Shown: positions 46,691 through 58,058 of the stretch, in pieces
Position numbering within the stretch: the first letter of the stretch is position 1
Layout of the letters: each line of letters opens with the position of its first letter
DNA from: Bradyrhizobium guangxiense
Lineage (GTDB): Bacteria > Pseudomonadota > Alphaproteobacteria > Rhizobiales > Xanthobacteraceae
DNA length: 64,000 nt
Reading direction: 5' to 3'
Assembly (NCBI RefSeq): GCF_004114915.1
Contig: NZ_CP022219.1
Location: 3,502,501-3,566,500, forward strand
The notes under the pieces: generated by a model
Told to the model about the DNA's origin: nothing
What the model saw: only the letters and a program-made list of their open reading frames with translations
Database searches by the model: none
Made by a program: the position numbers and the translations under genes

Positions 46691-47599
46691 ATGCACAAGC
46701 TGCCGCCGCTGATCGAGCTTCGCGCTTTTGAAGCCGCCGCCCGCCATCTCAGCTTCAAGAAGGCTGCAGCAGAACTCGGCGTGACGCCAACGGCGATCAG
46801 CCACCAGATCGGGCTGCTCGAGCAGTATTGCGGTCGCGCTCTGTTCCGCCGCAGGCCACGACCGCTCTCGCTGACTGATGCCGGCGTGCGGCTTTCCCCC
46901 GCCATACGCGGTGGGCTCGAGGTGTTCGCTGCGGCCATCGCAACCGTCAAGCAGGACGGCACGCAACAGCCGCTTCGCGTGACGACGACCAACGCATTCG
47001 CCAGCCGCTGGCTGGTGCCCCGCCTGCCGCTGTGGCGGAAGTTGCATCCCGACGTGCCACTGGACGTCATCGGCACTGACACGGTGCTCGATCTGCAGGC
47101 CGGAGACGGCGATGTTGCCATTCGCTACGCGACCAGCCGGGTGCGGCCGGCAGACGGCATCGTCGAAGATCTCTTCAGCGACACATTCTGGGTCATCTGC
47201 AGTCCGCGCCTGCTTGCAACGAGGCGCCTGAAGCGCCCAGTCGATCTCGCAAATCACGTCCTGATCCACTCCTATTGGTCGCCCGCCGATCGTGACCCGC
47301 CCACCTGGCAGCGCTGGCTCGCCGCGGCTCAGCGCAGATGGCACGAAGTCCCCGCATTCAAGGACCTGCAGCATCTGAGCTTCCGGGAGGAACTGCACGC
47401 CATCGAGGCGGTGATCGCAGGACAAGGAATCGGAGTGTTCAGTGATGTCCTGACGGCACGCGACCTCGCCGCCGGGACGCTCGTGAAGGCGTTCAAGTTG
47501 AGCTTGCCCGGCTACGGCTTCCACGTGGTCAGCAAGCCAGGCCATCCGCGTGCGAGAACGATCCGCGCCTTTTCGGAATGGCTACGGTCAAATCCCTGA
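46691..47599 (+). CDS. LysR family regulator, GcvA-like
   Basis: A 302-residue regulator. The N-terminal winged HTH (about 1-65, LIELRAFEAAARHLSFKKAA, LGVTPTAISHQI) resembles the GcvA/AmpR branch. The LysR substrate-binding domain covers about 92-300 (LRVTTTNAFASRWLVPRLPL). It is transcribed away from the FAD oxidase gene across 108 bp and probably controls it and itself; the co-inducer is unknown. Confidence 0.92.
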   Translation: MHKLPPLIELRAFEAAARHLSFKKAAAELGVTPTAISHQIGLLEQYCGRALFRRRPRPLSLTDAGVRLSPAIRGGLEVFAAAIATVKQDGTQQPLRVTTTNAFASRWLVPRLPLWRKLHPDVPLDVIGTDTVLDLQAGDGDVAIRYATSRVRPADGIVEDLFSDTFWVICSPRLLATRRLKRPVDLANHVLIHSYWSPADRDPPTWQRWLAAAQRRWHEVPAFKDLQHLSFREELHAIEAVIAGQGIGVFSDVLTARDLAAGTLVKAFKLSLPGYGFHVVSKPGHPRARTIRAFSEWLRSNP

Positions 47600-47649
47600 T
47601 CCGTTTGTTGGCGACGATCGTCCGCTGGATGATCGGACCGAACGGAGGA

Positions 47650-50600
47650 TCAAACTTCGTCCAGCAAGGCACGAACTTTGGCGGCCAGGTCTTCGATCGC
47701 GAAGGGCTTGGAGAGCAGGTGCTTGCCGGCGTCGAGCATGCCATTGTGAACGATGGCGTTGCGCGTGTAGCCGGTGGTGAACAGCACCTTCAGATCCGGG
47801 TATCGTTTCGACAGCTTGGCTGCAAGCTCAGCGCCTGTCATCTCGGGCATGACAACATCGGTGAACAGCAGATCCGGAACGAGGCCGTTTTCAATCGTCC
47901 TGATCGCCTCCTTGGCACTCGCGACTTCGACGACGGTATAGCCGAGCTCGCGCAGGCTTTCGGATGAGATGCCACGGACCCGCTCATCGTCCTCGACGAC
48001 CAGGATGGTCTCGCCCTGAAGGCTAGCACCCGGATGTGTCACGCCCTGGGACGACGTCGCGGCTGCCTCCTCGCCGGCGAAGCGTGGAAGATAGACCTTC
48101 ACGGTCGTGCCGACGTCGACTTCCGAATAGATTTTGACGTGGCCGCCCGATTGCCGCACGAACCCGTAGACCTGGCTGAGGCCGAGGCCGGTGCCCTTGC
48201 CCACGGCCTTGGTCGTGAAGAAGGGATCGAACACCTTTCCCAGCGCGTCCGCCGGAATCCCGGTGCCGTTATCGGTTATTGCAATGAGAACATATTGTCC
48301 GGGCGACAATGCGTATTCCCGGGCATATTTTCGGTCGATCGAGGCATTGCTGGTCTCTATCGTCAGCCGGCCGCCCTTGGGCATGGCATCGCGCGCATTG
48401 ACCGCAAGGTTGATGACAGCGCTTTCGAGTTGGGCCGGGTCTGCCTTGACGCGCCAAAGTCCGGCCGCGAGGACCGTTTCGAGGCGAACAAGCTCTCCGA
48501 GCGACCGTTCGAGCAGTTCGCTCATGCCGCCGACCATCTTGTTGATGTCCACCACCTCAGGCGCCAGCGGCTGTTGCCGCGAGAACGCGAGCAGCCTTTG
48601 CGTCAAGGTGGCAGCGCGATTTGCTCCGTCGATCGCGCCCTCGATGAAGCGCTCGATATTGACCTCGCCCTTGCCGAGCCGCCGCTTGGCGAGATTCAAG
48701 CCTCCCAGAATGACGGCCAGCATGTTGTTGAAGTCGTGCGCGATCCCGCCGGTCAGCTGCCCAACGGCCTCCATCTTCTGGGATTGCCGCAATTGCTCTT
48801 CGGCCTTCATGCGTTCGGCAATCTCGTCGGCGACACGCTTCTCGAGTTCGGCATTGAGCGCCTCGAGCCGGGTCAGGAGGCGGGCGTTGTCGATGGCGGT
48901 GGCGGCATGGCCCGCGATGCCGAGCAATGCGCTCTCGTGCTCCGCCTGGAATTGGCCCGTCTCGGCATGGCCGAAGAAGAGCCCGCCGAGAACTTCTCCG
49001 GCGCGCGAGATGACGGGAACAGCGAGGTAGGATCGGACCGGAAGATGTCCCTCGGGCATGCCTTTGCGCGGCGCGTTCTTGCCATAGCGCGGGTCCTGCA
49101 GGATATCGTCGGACCGCACCACGCCCGTGCCCTTGAACGTCGGCTCGAACACCGCGGTGTTGCGCGGCATCGGGAAGTTGTCGAAGGCGGATCGCGGCAC
49201 ACCGGATAGCGAATAGAGCATGTAGCTGCCGCCGTCCGCCGCCAGGACGTTGTAGAAGAACGCTCCGAACTGGGCGCCTGTCAGCTCGACGCCGGCATCG
49301 GTCACGATCTGCACGATCGTTTCGAGGTCGCGCTCGCGGGCGACGGAGGCACCGGTATCGTTCAATATCCTGAGTTGGCGCTCGGTCTTCTTCTGCGCCG
49401 AAATATCCAGCACGGTCCCGATGAAGCGGACGGCTTTGCCCTTGGAAAAGATGGCCTCGCCGGTCGCGGCGATCCAGCGTTCGATACCATCCTCGATGCC
49501 GATGGTTCGGTATTCGATGTTGTAGCTTTGCGGGGAATCCGGCCGGAGAGCGGCGGACACGGCCTCATGAGCGCGCTGCCTGTCATCAGGGTGGATGCCT
49601 TTCAGGAACGACCCCTCGTAGCTCACTGCTGCTTCCGGCGACAAGCCGAACACCTCCTTGCAGCGATTATCCCAGCCAAGGACGTCGTTGACCGGATCGT
49701 AATCCCAGGTGCCGATGCCTGCCGCCTTGTTGGCAAGGCTCAGGCGTTCGGCCGCGTTTCGCGCGGCCTGTTCCGATCGAACGCGCTCGATATGGGCCCA
49801 CGACCGTTCGGTGACCTCCGTGAGCAACGCGAGTTCGCGGGGCGTCCATTGATGGGGGCCGCGATGATGGATGGCCATCAAAGCGGTAAGCTGGCCTGCC
49901 TTCACCAGTGGCATGCAGATCGTCGACCCGATACCGATGCTCTGAAAGGTGGCTGCTTCCTGCGGCGCGATCTCCTTCAGATTGTCGTTGATGACGAGAG
50001 GCCTGCCGGCGCGAAGGTCTCGCACCGCCTTCTCGCCGAAATCAGCCAGACTGTAATGACCGAGGATGTGCATCGCGCCGGGGGCCGCCCAATCCCCGCG
50101 GATGGTGAAGCCGTCCTGATCGGGATCCATGTCGGCATAAGCGCAGTTCGACACTCCGAGATGCTCACCGACCATCCTCGTCGTCACCGCCATCACGCCG
50201 TCGGCATCGCGAGTCTTGGCCGTCTCCCTGCTGAGAGCATCCAGGAACAGCAGGCGGCTCTCGTTCTCCCGCACTGCCGCCTCGGCGCGTCGCCGCTCGA
50301 CTGCGGTGCGCGTGCGCTCCGCGACGTCGTGGATGAGCTCGAGTTCCTCGGGGCTCCATTGCCGCGGTGTTGCGTCGTTGAGATACAGGAGCGCTACGAC
50401 CCCGTCGGGCTCCGAGATGGGCATGTTGACGAGCGCGCGAGCGGATATCGCTTCGAGCGCACGGGCGCGGTCGCCAACGCGAGGATCTTTCTCCGCGTCG
50501 GCACAGATGACGGTTTCGCCTCGCTTCAGGTCTTCAATATAGTCGCCATAGTCGCGGAAGTGCAGCACTCCTGCCAGACTCGAAATGCCCGGCGCGTTCC

Positions 50601-50799
50601 AATCGCGAGCGATGGTGATGGTCTCGGCGGACGTATCGACGGTCCCGTAGCCCGCCCGGCTGACCTTGAGGCTGCGGCCGAGCAACTCTGCCGCCGCATA
50701 GGCGAGATCGTCAGGGTTGGCGATCTCCCGGATGTAGTCCCCAAGGGCAGCCAAGACGGCATTGCGATCGGTCGAGTTCTCCCCGGCCGCCGTTGTCAT
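47650..50799 (-). CDS. Hybrid sensor histidine kinase (GAF-GAF-PAS-GAF-HisKA-HATPase-REC)
   Basis: A 1049-residue soluble sensor kinase. Apparent order: GAF 1 (about 20-170), GAF 2 (about 185-345), PAS (about 355-470, [14 protein letters not shown]), GAF 3 (about 485-640), coiled linker, HisKA with phosphoacceptor His688 in [10 protein letters not shown], HATPase with Asn801 ([10 protein letters not shown]) and [11 protein letters not shown], and receiver with Asp981 ([11 protein letters not shown]). There is no signal peptide or membrane helix, so it senses cytoplasmic or diffusible cues. None of the GAFs shows an obvious bilin Cys in the usual place. No response regulator is adjacent. GGGGGAG precedes the ATG. 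Confidence 0.93.
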   Translation of the reverse strand: MTTAAGENSTDRNAVLAALGDYIREIANPDDLAYAAAELLGRSLKVSRAGYGTVDTSAETITIARDWNAPGISSLAGVLHFRDYGDYIEDLKRGETVICADAEKDPRVGDRARALEAISARALVNMPISEPDGVVALLYLNDATPRQWSPEELELIHDVAERTRTAVERRRAEAAVRENESRLLFLDALSRETAKTRDADGVMAVTTRMVGEHLGVSNCAYADMDPDQDGFTIRGDWAAPGAMHILGHYSLADFGEKAVRDLRAGRPLVINDNLKEIAPQEAATFQSIGIGSTICMPLVKAGQLTALMAIHHRGPHQWTPRELALLTEVTERSWAHIERVRSEQAARNAAERLSLANKAAGIGTWDYDPVNDVLGWDNRCKEVFGLSPEAAVSYEGSFLKGIHPDDRQRAHEAVSAALRPDSPQSYNIEYRTIGIEDGIERWIAATGEAIFSKGKAVRFIGTVLDISAQKKTERQLRILNDTGASVARERDLETIVQIVTDAGVELTGAQFGAFFYNVLAADGGSYMLYSLSGVPRSAFDNFPMPRNTAVFEPTFKGTGVVRSDDILQDPRYGKNAPRKGMPEGHLPVRSYLAVPVISRAGEVLGGLFFGHAETGQFQAEHESALLGIAGHAATAIDNARLLTRLEALNAELEKRVADEIAERMKAEEQLRQSQKMEAVGQLTGGIAHDFNNMLAVILGGLNLAKRRLGKGEVNIERFIEGAIDGANRAATLTQRLLAFSRQQPLAPEVVDINKMVGGMSELLERSLGELVRLETVLAAGLWRVKADPAQLESAVINLAVNARDAMPKGGRLTIETSNASIDRKYAREYALSPGQYVLIAITDNGTGIPADALGKVFDPFFTTKAVGKGTGLGLSQVYGFVRQSGGHVKIYSEVDVGTTVKVYLPRFAGEEAAATSSQGVTHPGASLQGETILVVEDDERVRGISSESLRELGYTVVEVASAKEAIRTIENGLVPDLLFTDVVMPEMTGAELAAKLSKRYPDLKVLFTTGYTRNAIVHNGMLDAGKHLLSKPFAIEDLAAKVRALLDEV

Positions 50800-51086
50800 C
50801 TGACTCCCCCGTCAATTTGTTCACGTCACCGAATGTCGTTTAAGCAATCTGGCGGCATCAGCTTCGAGCCAGCGAGAGATCGGCACCGGCGCTCCTGATA
50901 ACCTCATGAATGAGCTAAGGTTCCGGAAGATCGGATCGCGGCTGACGCGTCCAGCAATTTCGGGGAAAGCAGAATGGCCCATTCTGGCCCAGCCAACAAA
51001 CGAAACTGTAGGCGACTTCAAGTTGTGAAGGCAGCGGCCGTCGTGTAGCGTCAGCGGCCGATATTCACCTCGTGGTCTCACAATTG

Positions 51087-52385
51087 ATGTTCGTCCGAGT
51101 CCTGCTTCTCCTTACGTCCCTATCGATCTCCGGAGCATTGCGTGCAGAAGGATCGTCGGCCGAGAAGAACGGATTTGCGACCAAGCTGACGATCTATCTC
51201 GCCAGGGGCGCTCCCGACACCTGCGGGCCGGGTTGCGACCGCTGGATCGCCATCGAGGGCCAGATCGATCAGGACGCAGCCTCGCGCGTTCGCCGCTTCT
51301 TCGCCGGCGTCAAGGACCCGCAGCGGCCGATCTACCTTCATTCGCCCGGCGGAAACGTGGAGCAGTCCTATGTGATCGCTCGGCTGCTGCGCAGCCGCAA
51401 AGCGATCGCCCGGGTTGGCCGGACGATCGCGACGGCGTGCGCCGCGGGCACGCAGATGGACGCTGCATGCCTCAAGATCAAGAATGCGACCGGCGAGGTC
51501 GAGGCCGAGCTCACCACCTACCATGCGATGTGCAACTCAGCCTGCGGTTACGTGTTTCTCGGAGCGACCTCGCGCGAGGTTGCCCCCGATGCCGCGCTGG
51601 CGGTCCATAATTCCAGGCTGATCCTCCAGCTTCGCGGCAATCCGCCTCCGGAAGTGGTCGCAGAGACGCGGCGGCGCCGGATCGCGAGCGCCGACCGCGA
51701 CCGCGCCGCCTTCATTGCGGCGATGGGCATCAGCCGCGAGCTCGATGCGCTGATCCACAGCGTGAAGTTCGAAAGCCTGCACGTGCTGACGCGGCCCGAG
51801 CTCTACCGGTTCGGAATCGACACGCGACCGCTGGCCGAGACGATGTGGCGACTCGAGAAGGGAACACGGCCGTTCGTCAGCAAGGTCGCTGCGGTGAAGA
51901 AGGAGAGCGACGCCTCGTTCCGGATCATGGAGTGGCGCCTCTACTGCGAAAACAAGAAGCGCGTGCCGCTGTTGTTCGCAGGCGAGATCGACGCATCGGC
52001 CACCGGCAAGAGAACCGTCCTGATGGCGGCCAGCGCCGACACGAGCAAGGAAGCGGGAGGGCCTCCGATGCGGTTCGGAAAGTACGAGGTCTGGAACGGC
52101 GCCGTCGATCCCGACATGGTCAAGGCGGTGCTGGCCTCGCACGCCCTGCAGATTCGCGAAACCGCGCCGGACTCGGAAGGAAAGGCTGACGTCACAAGCT
52201 TCAACATCGACACGACAGGCCTGGCGTCGGTGTGGACGCAGCTTGGAACGTCGTGCACCTCGGCGGCGGCAGGCCCGGCAAAACGATGGCCGGTGAATCC
52301 TCTGCAGCCGACGCCCTGGACGGACAATCCTTGGACGGCAAGTACGAACATCAGCGCAACGCCTTTGCCCGCACCCACACCGTGA
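51087..52385 (+). CDS. Exported ClpP-fold protein of unknown function
   Basis: A 432-residue exported protein with a signal peptide (FVRVLLLLTSLSISGALRA). Residues about 35-200 carry a ClpP/crotonase-like fold of the periplasmic COG3904-type group: IYLHSPGGNVEQSYVIARLL (SPGG about 86), CNSACGYVFLGA with Ser151 at the nucleophile place, and AVHNSRL with His174. The rest (about 200-432) is unrecognised, with Pro-rich ends. The ATG at 51087 gives a good signal peptide; a GTG at 51072 is possible. No clear ribosome site or operon partner is visible. Protease activity is inferred only from residue placement. Confidence 0.75.
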   Translation: MFVRVLLLLTSLSISGALRAEGSSAEKNGFATKLTIYLARGAPDTCGPGCDRWIAIEGQIDQDAASRVRRFFAGVKDPQRPIYLHSPGGNVEQSYVIARLLRSRKAIARVGRTIATACAAGTQMDAACLKIKNATGEVEAELTTYHAMCNSACGYVFLGATSREVAPDAALAVHNSRLILQLRGNPPPEVVAETRRRRIASADRDRAAFIAAMGISRELDALIHSVKFESLHVLTRPELYRFGIDTRPLAETMWRLEKGTRPFVSKVAAVKKESDASFRIMEWRLYCENKKRVPLLFAGEIDASATGKRTVLMAASADTSKEAGGPPMRFGKYEVWNGAVDPDMVKAVLASHALQIRETAPDSEGKADVTSFNIDTTGLASVWTQLGTSCTSAAAGPAKRWPVNPLQPTPWTDNPWTASTNISATPLPAPTP

Positions 52386-52448
52386 CTGCACGGCGAGCGA
52401 TGAGCAGGCTTGCCGGTCAATCTCCGGAAGCTGAAGCCTGCCCGTTCG

Positions 52449-53234
52449 TCAGTCCGCGCCGCCGACCGGCGTGTAGATCACCAGCTTCAGCGCGGGATCG
52501 TCGTTGGCCTGGAAGCTGGTGTGCTCGAACCTGAGCAAGCCCCTGGTCGGATGGTTCATGGTCTTGAGGCCCGAGGTGGTGTTGCGGATATCATGGTCTT
52601 CCCACCATTTGACAAACTCCGGACTGCCCTGGCGCAGCCGCGTCAGCAGCTCCGTGAAAGCGGGATCGCCGGCCCAGACGTCGTGGGTGGCGCGAAACAT
52701 CGCGACCATGCTCCTGGCGACGTCGGTCCAGCTCGCGCCATAGAATTTTCGCGTCTGCTTGTTGGTCAGGACCAGCAGCAGGGTGTTGCGGTCCTGCTCA
52801 GGCAATTTCCCGAAGCCGAAGATCTCCTCGGCCGCCTCGTTCCAGGCCAGCACATCCCAGCGCCGGCCGGTGACGTAGGCCGGCTGATGCAGGCTCGCGA
52901 TCATCCGCCGGATCGGCGGCGGCACAATCTCGCGCGTGAACGCGCCTCTTGCGCCGTCGCGGGCCAGCGCCTTCAGGTGCGCGTGCTCGGTCTTGCTGAG
53001 ACGGAGTGCGCGGGCCAGCGCGTCAATGGTGGTAACGGACGGGCTGACGGTCCGGCCCTGCTCGAGACGGATGTACCAGTCGACGCCGATGCCAGCGAGC
53101 TGCGCGACCTCCTCGCGGCGCAGGCCGGCGGTGCGCCGGCGGCGGCCCGCCGGAAGGCCGACGATCTTCGGCGACAGCTTTTCGCGGCGGGACCTCAGGA
53201 AATCGCCGAATTCGACGCGGCGCGGGTCGGCCAT
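52449..53234 (-). CDS. XRE-family regulator with MmyB ligand-binding domain
   Basis: A 261-residue regulator. The N-terminal HTH (about 8-85, GLRREEVAQLAGIGVDWYIR, LARALRL) and the MmyB-like PAS-fold ligand-binding domain (about 105-255, PAYVTGRRWDVLAWNEAAEE) are typical of this actinobacteria-rich group, which binds lipid-like ligands. AGGAG precedes the ATG at 53234. It is divergent from the MDR dehydrogenase gene and probably controls it. A GTATT direct repeat lies in the gap. Confidence 0.9.
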   Translation of the reverse strand: MADPRRVEFGDFLRSRREKLSPKIVGLPAGRRRRTAGLRREEVAQLAGIGVDWYIRLEQGRTVSPSVTTIDALARALRLSKTEHAHLKALARDGARGAFTREIVPPPIRRMIASLHQPAYVTGRRWDVLAWNEAAEEIFGFGKLPEQDRNTLLLVLTNKQTRKFYGASWTDVARSMVAMFRATHDVWAGDPAFTELLTRLRQGSPEFVKWWEDHDIRNTTSGLKTMNHPTRGLLRFEHTSFQANDDPALKLVIYTPVGGAD

Positions 53235-53340
53235 TACCGTCGCTCCTGCATGGAGGGCCTCTGGAATACTAGGATAATACCAGGCCTTCTTGTCCCCGCC
53301 AAGGCGGCGCATATCGGTTTCACCCGACTTTGAGGTGAAC

Positions 53341-54423
53341 ATGATGAAAGCTGCCGTGCTCAAATCCTTCGGCTCGCCGCTGGTGATCGAAAATGTCCCG
53401 GAACCGGTGCTCGGCACCGGCGAGGTCATTGTCGACGTCGTCGCCACACGCGTGCTGTCCTACATGAACGAGGTCTTCGACGGGACGCGCAATTATGCAC
53501 TCGAGCTGCCGATCATCCCGGGTCCGGGCGGCATCGGCCGCGTCCGTTCGATCGGACCGGACGCAACCAAGCTTGCCATCGGCGAGTGGGTGTTCTGCGA
53601 TCCGACGGTGCGTTCGCGCGACGACGCCGTCGCGCCCGACATCGCGCTGCAGGGCCTGACCGCTGCCGGTGCCGGCGGCATGCGCTTGCAACGGCATTTT
53701 CGCCACGGCTCGTTTGCCGAGCAGATGCGCGTGCCGACCGAGAACGTGAAGCGGCTGGGCGCGATCACGTCCGAGGACGCGACGCAATGGTGTGCGCTGG
53801 GGACGCTGCTGGTGCCTTACGGCGGCTTCCTCGCGGCGAACCTGCACCCCGGCGAGACCGTGCTGGTGAGTGGGGCCACCGGCAATTTCGGCAGCGCAGC
53901 CGTCTCGGTGGCCCTGGCGATGGGCGCCGCCTGCGTCGTCACGCCGGGCCGCAACGAGACCATCCTGGCCGACCTCGTCCGCCGCTTCGGCAGCCGCGTG
54001 AAACCGGTCAGGCTCACCGGCAACGAAGACCACGACCGCGAGGCGATGAAGCGCGCAGCGCCAGGGCCGATCGATTGCGTGTTCGACATCATGCCGCCCT
54101 CGGTGAGCACCACCGTGGTGCGCGCGGCGGTGATGACCGTGCGTCCCTATGGCCGGGTCGTGTTGATGGGCGGCGTCGGCATGGCGGGCGGCGCGGGGCT
54201 CGAGCTGCCCTACCCCTGGATCATGCGCAACTGCATCAGCATTCACGGTGTCTGGATGTACCCGCCCGATGCCGCAAGCCGCCTGATCGCGCTGGTGCGT
54301 GCCGGGCTACTGCGGCTCGAGGAATACGAGACCGCCGCCTTCGACCTCGACCATGCCAACGCGGCGGTGGAGCATGCCGCGGCCAATGGCGGGCCGTTCA
54401 GATTGACGGTGATCCGGCCTTGA
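53341..54423 (+). CDS. Zinc-independent MDR dehydrogenase, quinone-oxidoreductase-like
   Basis: A 360-residue medium-chain dehydrogenase/reductase. The GroES-like N-terminal half (AAVLKSFGSPLVIENVPEPV) lacks the usual GHE zinc motif; it reads IIPGPGGIGRV. The Rossmann half has VSGATGNFGSAAVSVALAMG for NAD(P). Likely a zinc-free alcohol dehydrogenase or quinone oxidoreductase. GAGGTGAAC precedes two ATGs, 53341 and 53344. It is divergent from the XRE/MmyB regulator. Substrate unknown. Confidence 0.88.
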   Translation: MMKAAVLKSFGSPLVIENVPEPVLGTGEVIVDVVATRVLSYMNEVFDGTRNYALELPIIPGPGGIGRVRSIGPDATKLAIGEWVFCDPTVRSRDDAVAPDIALQGLTAAGAGGMRLQRHFRHGSFAEQMRVPTENVKRLGAITSEDATQWCALGTLLVPYGGFLAANLHPGETVLVSGATGNFGSAAVSVALAMGAACVVTPGRNETILADLVRRFGSRVKPVRLTGNEDHDREAMKRAAPGPIDCVFDIMPPSVSTTVVRAAVMTVRPYGRVVLMGGVGMAGGAGLELPYPWIMRNCISIHGVWMYPPDAASRLIALVRAGLLRLEEYETAAFDLDHANAAVEHAAANGGPFRLTVIRP

Positions 54424-54511
54424 GCCTCAGGGGGCGGCGGAGCGCCGATTTTTTTCGCAAGTCCCGCCAGGCACTTGGCTACTGTGCATGGGGTTGTTTT
54501 CGCAAGATTAG

Positions 54512-55216
54512 CTAGTCGAGCTCGATCACCTGGCCGTTCGACAGCGACACGCGCCGGTCCATGCGGCCGGCGAGCTCCATGTTGTGGGTCGCGATCAGCA
54601 TCGACACCTTGGTCGCCTTGACCAGCTGCATCAGGGCCTGGAACACGTGATCGGCGGTGTGCGGGTCGAGGTTGCCGGTCGGCTCGTCGGCGAACAGCAC
54701 CCGTGGTGCGTTGGCGACCGCACGGGCGATCGCGACGCGCTGCTGCTCGCCGCCTGACAGCTCGGCGGGGCGATGCGTAATGCGGTCGCCGAGGCCGAGA
54801 TAGCCGAGGATCTCCTTGGCGCGCTTGACGCTCTCGGACTTCTTCAGGCCGCGGATCAACTGCGGCAGCATGACATTCTCAAGCGCGGAGAACTCCGGCA
54901 GCAACCGGTGCGACTGATAGACGAAGCCGATATCGGTGCGGCGCAGCTGGGTACGCTCGATGTCGGGCAGCTGCGAGGTCGGCGCGCCGTTGACATAGAC
55001 CTCGCCGGAATCGGGCGCCTCCAAGAGCCCTGCGATGTGCAGCAACGTCGACTTGCCCGAACCGGATGGCGCGACCAGCGCGACCGATTGGCCGGCCCAC
55101 AGCGCCAGCTTGGCGCCGTCCAGGATCGTCAGCGGCACCTCGCCCTGCAAGTACTGCCGCTTTATCTCGTGGAGATAAATGACCGGTACATCTTCAGCCC
55201 CCTGCTGCTGCTCCAT
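54512..55216 (-). CDS. lolD: Lipoprotein release ABC ATPase LolD
   Basis: LolD powers transfer of outer-membrane lipoproteins from the inner membrane to LolA. The 234-residue ATPase has Walker [10 protein letters not shown] (about 48), the Q-loop [10 protein letters not shown], the signature [14 protein letters not shown], and Walker [13 protein letters not shown]. It lies 7 bp after lolC/E. The N-terminal 20 residues extend beyond the E. coli form. Confidence 0.95.
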   Translation of the reverse strand: MEQQQGAEDVPVIYLHEIKRQYLQGEVPLTILDGAKLALWAGQSVALVAPSGSGKSTLLHIAGLLEAPDSGEVYVNGAPTSQLPDIERTQLRRTDIGFVYQSHRLLPEFSALENVMLPQLIRGLKKSESVKRAKEILGYLGLGDRITHRPAELSGGEQQRVAIARAVANAPRVLFADEPTGNLDPHTADHVFQALMQLVKATKVSMLIATHNMELAGRMDRRVSLSNGQVIELD

Positions 55217-55223
55217 CAGCCCC

Positions 55224-56504
55224 TCACTCGTACCGGAGCGCTTCGACCGGATCGAGGCGCGCGGCGCGCCACGACGGATACAGCGTCGCCAGGAACGACA
55301 GCGTCAGCGCCATGATGACCACCGCCGTGGTCTCGCCGATGTCGATCTCGGCGGGCAGTTTCGACAGGAAATAGAGCTCCGGCGAGAACAGCTCGGTCGA
55401 GGTCAGCCAGGATAGGAATTGCCTGATCGATTCGATGTTGAGGCAGATCACGAGGCCGACGAAGAAGCCGACCAGCGTCCCGACCACGCCGATCGAAGCA
55501 CCCGTGATCAGGAAGATCCGCATGATCGATCCTTGCGAGGCGCCCATCGTACGCAGGATCGCGATGTCGCTTCCCTTGTCCTTCACCAGCATGATCAGGC
55601 CCGACACGATGTTCAGCGCCGCGACCAGCACGATCATGGTCAGGATCAGGAACATCACGTTGCGCTCGACCTGGAGCGCGTTGAAGAAGGTCGAGTTGCG
55701 CTGCCGCCAATCGACCAGGAACACCGGCCGGCCGGCGGCCTCCGTCACCGCCTTGCGGAAGGCGTCGATCTTGTCGGGGTTGGTGGTGAACACTTCGATC
55801 GAGGTGACGTCGTTGCTGCGGTTGAAATAGGCCTGCGCTTCGGCAAGCGGCATGAACACGAAGCCGAGATCGTACTCGGACATGCCGATCTCGAACACCG
55901 CGACGATCTTGTACGGTTTGATGCGCGGCGTCGTGCCCATCGGGGTCACCGCGCCCTTCGGCGCCACCAGCGTGATGCTGTCGCCGGCATGCAGCGAGAG
56001 CTGGTCGGCGAGGCGCCGGCCGATCGCGACGCCCTGCCCTTCGTCAAACCCCTCGAGCGAGCCCTGCTTGATGTTCTTGGCGATCGAGGTGAGGTTGTTG
56101 AGGTCGTCGGAGCGGATGCCGCGCACCAGCACGCCGGAGGCGTTCCAGGGCGATGACGCCAGCGCCTGACCGTCCACCCCCGGCGCCGCGAGCCGAATGC
56201 CGTCGACCTGGCTGAGGCGGTCGGCAACGTCCTTCCAGTCGGTCAACGGCGATTCCAGGGGCTGGACCAGGATGTGGCCGTTGAGGCCCAGGATCTTGTC
56301 GAGCAGTTCCTTGCGGAAGCCGTTCATCACGGCCATGACGATGATCAGCGTCGCCACGCCCAGCATGATGCCGAGAAAGGAGAACCCGGCGATAACCGAG
56401 ATGAATCCCTCCTTGCGGCGCGCCCGCAAATAGCGCGCCGACAGCATCCACTCGAATGGCGCAAAAGGCGCGGTCTGCACGGTTTCGGTCATGGTTTCAT
56501 CCAT
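55224..56504 (-). CDS. Lipoprotein release permease LolC/LolE family
   Basis: The membrane subunit of the Lol ABC exporter, 426 residues. It has an N-terminal helix (about 35-60, [20 protein letters not shown]), a large periplasmic domain (about 65-265), three C-terminal helices, and the conserved ending [16 protein letters not shown]. Only one such gene is here beside lolD. Many alphaproteobacteria use a single LolC/E (LolF-type) protein, probably as a homodimer. The start at 56504 has an alternative at 56492. Confidence 0.94.
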   Translation of the reverse strand: MDETMTETVQTAPFAPFEWMLSARYLRARRKEGFISVIAGFSFLGIMLGVATLIIVMAVMNGFRKELLDKILGLNGHILVQPLESPLTDWKDVADRLSQVDGIRLAAPGVDGQALASSPWNASGVLVRGIRSDDLNNLTSIAKNIKQGSLEGFDEGQGVAIGRRLADQLSLHAGDSITLVAPKGAVTPMGTTPRIKPYKIVAVFEIGMSEYDLGFVFMPLAEAQAYFNRSNDVTSIEVFTTNPDKIDAFRKAVTEAAGRPVFLVDWRQRNSTFFNALQVERNVMFLILTMIVLVAALNIVSGLIMLVKDKGSDIAILRTMGASQGSIMRIFLITGASIGVVGTLVGFFVGLVICLNIESIRQFLSWLTSTELFSPELYFLSKLPAEIDIGETTAVVIMALTLSFLATLYPSWRAARLDPVEALRYE

Positions 56505-56594
56505 CGCTCGATAATCCCATGATTCGGGGTCAATTGTGGCCGGATTGGCGGCCGCGATATCGCGCGATGAACAATATTCAGTCGACCAGCCTTA

Positions 56595-57914
56595 TCAGCC
56601 CACAAGTCTTGCGACTGCGTCGGCGGGCGACATGGTCTCGCGGGAGCCGTCGCTTCGCCGCTTGATCTCGACCTTGCCATCGGCGAGGCCTTTCGGGCCG
56701 ATCATGATTTGCCAGGGGATACCGATCAGGTCGGCGGCGGCGAATTTGGCGCCGGCGCGCTGGTCGGTGTCGTCGTAGAGCACGTCGACGCCCTTGGCCG
56801 TGAGCTCGGCATAAAGCTTCTCGCAGGCCGCATCGACGGCCGCATCGCCCTGCTTGAGGTTGAGGATCGACACGCGGAACGGCGCCACCGCCTCCGGCCA
56901 TTTGATGCCGGCATCGTCATGGCAGGCCTCGATGATCGCGCCAAGCAGGCGCGAGACGCCGACGCCGTAGGAGCCGCCATGGATCGGCACGTCAACGCCG
57001 TCAGGTCCCGCCACCAGGGCCTTCATCGGCTCGGAATATTTGGTGCCGAAGTAGAAGATCTGGCCGACCTCGATGCCGCGGGTGTTCACCCGCTTGTCGG
57101 CGGGCACTTCCTGCTCGAAGCGCGCGGCGTCGTGGACGTCTTCGGTCGCTGCATAGAGCGAGGTCCACTGCTTGATGATCGGCGTCAGGTCGTTCTCGTA
57201 ATCCACGTCTTCGCCGGGCACTGGCAGGTCCAGCACGTCGCGATTGATGAAGACGCCGGATTCCCCGGTTTCCGCCAGCACGATGAACTCGTGGCTGAGA
57301 TCGCCGCCGATCGGGCCGGTCTCGGCGCGCATCGGAATCGCCTTCAGCCCCATCCGCGCGAAGGTGCGCAAGTACGCGACGAACATCTTGTTGTAAGCGA
57401 CGCGCGCCGCGGCCTCGTTGAGGTCGAACGAATAGGCGTCCTTCATCAGGAACTCGCGGCCGCGCATCACGCCGAAACGCGGACGCTGCTCGTCGCGGAA
57501 TTTCCATTGGATATGATAGAGATTCAGCGGCAGGTTCTTGTAGGACTTCACATAGGCGCGGAAGATCTCGGTGATCATTTCCTCGTTGGTCGGCCCGTAC
57601 AGGAGCTCGCGCTTGTGGCGATCGGCGATGCGCAGCATCTCCGGGCCATAGGCATCGTAGCGGCCGCTCTCGCGCCAGAGGTCGGCGAGCTGCAAAGTCG
57701 GCATCAAGACCTCGATCGCGCCGGAGCGATCCTGCTCCTCGCGCACGATCTGCTCGATCTTCTTCAGCACGCGAAAGCCGAGCGGCAACCAGGCATAGAT
57801 GCCGGCCGCCTCCTGCCGGATCATGCCGGCACGCAGCATCAGCCGATGCGAGGCGATCTCCGCCTCTTTCGGATTTTCCTTCAGGATGGGCAGAAAGAAC
57901 CGCGACAACCGCAT
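56595..57914 (-). CDS. proS: Prolyl-tRNA synthetase, short bacterial form
   Basis: ProRS charges tRNA-Pro. The 439-residue class II enzyme has motif 2 ([20 protein letters not shown]), [12 protein letters not shown] as motif 3, and a C-terminal anticodon domain ([12 protein letters not shown], then [15 protein letters not shown]). It lacks the about 180-residue editing insertion found in the E. coli enzyme (572 residues). This is the short form common in alphaproteobacteria, so Ala-tRNA-Pro editing must come from a separate protein such as a YbaK- or ProXp-type hydrolase. It lies upstream of lolC/E-lolD on the same strand. Confidence 0.96.
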   Translation of the reverse strand: MRLSRFFLPILKENPKEAEIASHRLMLRAGMIRQEAAGIYAWLPLGFRVLKKIEQIVREEQDRSGAIEVLMPTLQLADLWRESGRYDAYGPEMLRIADRHKRELLYGPTNEEMITEIFRAYVKSYKNLPLNLYHIQWKFRDEQRPRFGVMRGREFLMKDAYSFDLNEAAARVAYNKMFVAYLRTFARMGLKAIPMRAETGPIGGDLSHEFIVLAETGESGVFINRDVLDLPVPGEDVDYENDLTPIIKQWTSLYAATEDVHDAARFEQEVPADKRVNTRGIEVGQIFYFGTKYSEPMKALVAGPDGVDVPIHGGSYGVGVSRLLGAIIEACHDDAGIKWPEAVAPFRVSILNLKQGDAAVDAACEKLYAELTAKGVDVLYDDTDQRAGAKFAAADLIGIPWQIMIGPKGLADGKVEIKRRSDGSRETMSPADAVARLVG

Positions 57915-58058
57915 GGCAACACTCTGGGAATCAGTGATCGTCTGCAGTGAAACCGGATTGAGAGCGAAAATACAAGACCGGGAATGAGGAAAAGCCGCTA
58001 AGGCAACGGAATTCCTGTCATTTTTCCGTCGGACTTCAGGTTCAGCTTGAGCTGTGCC

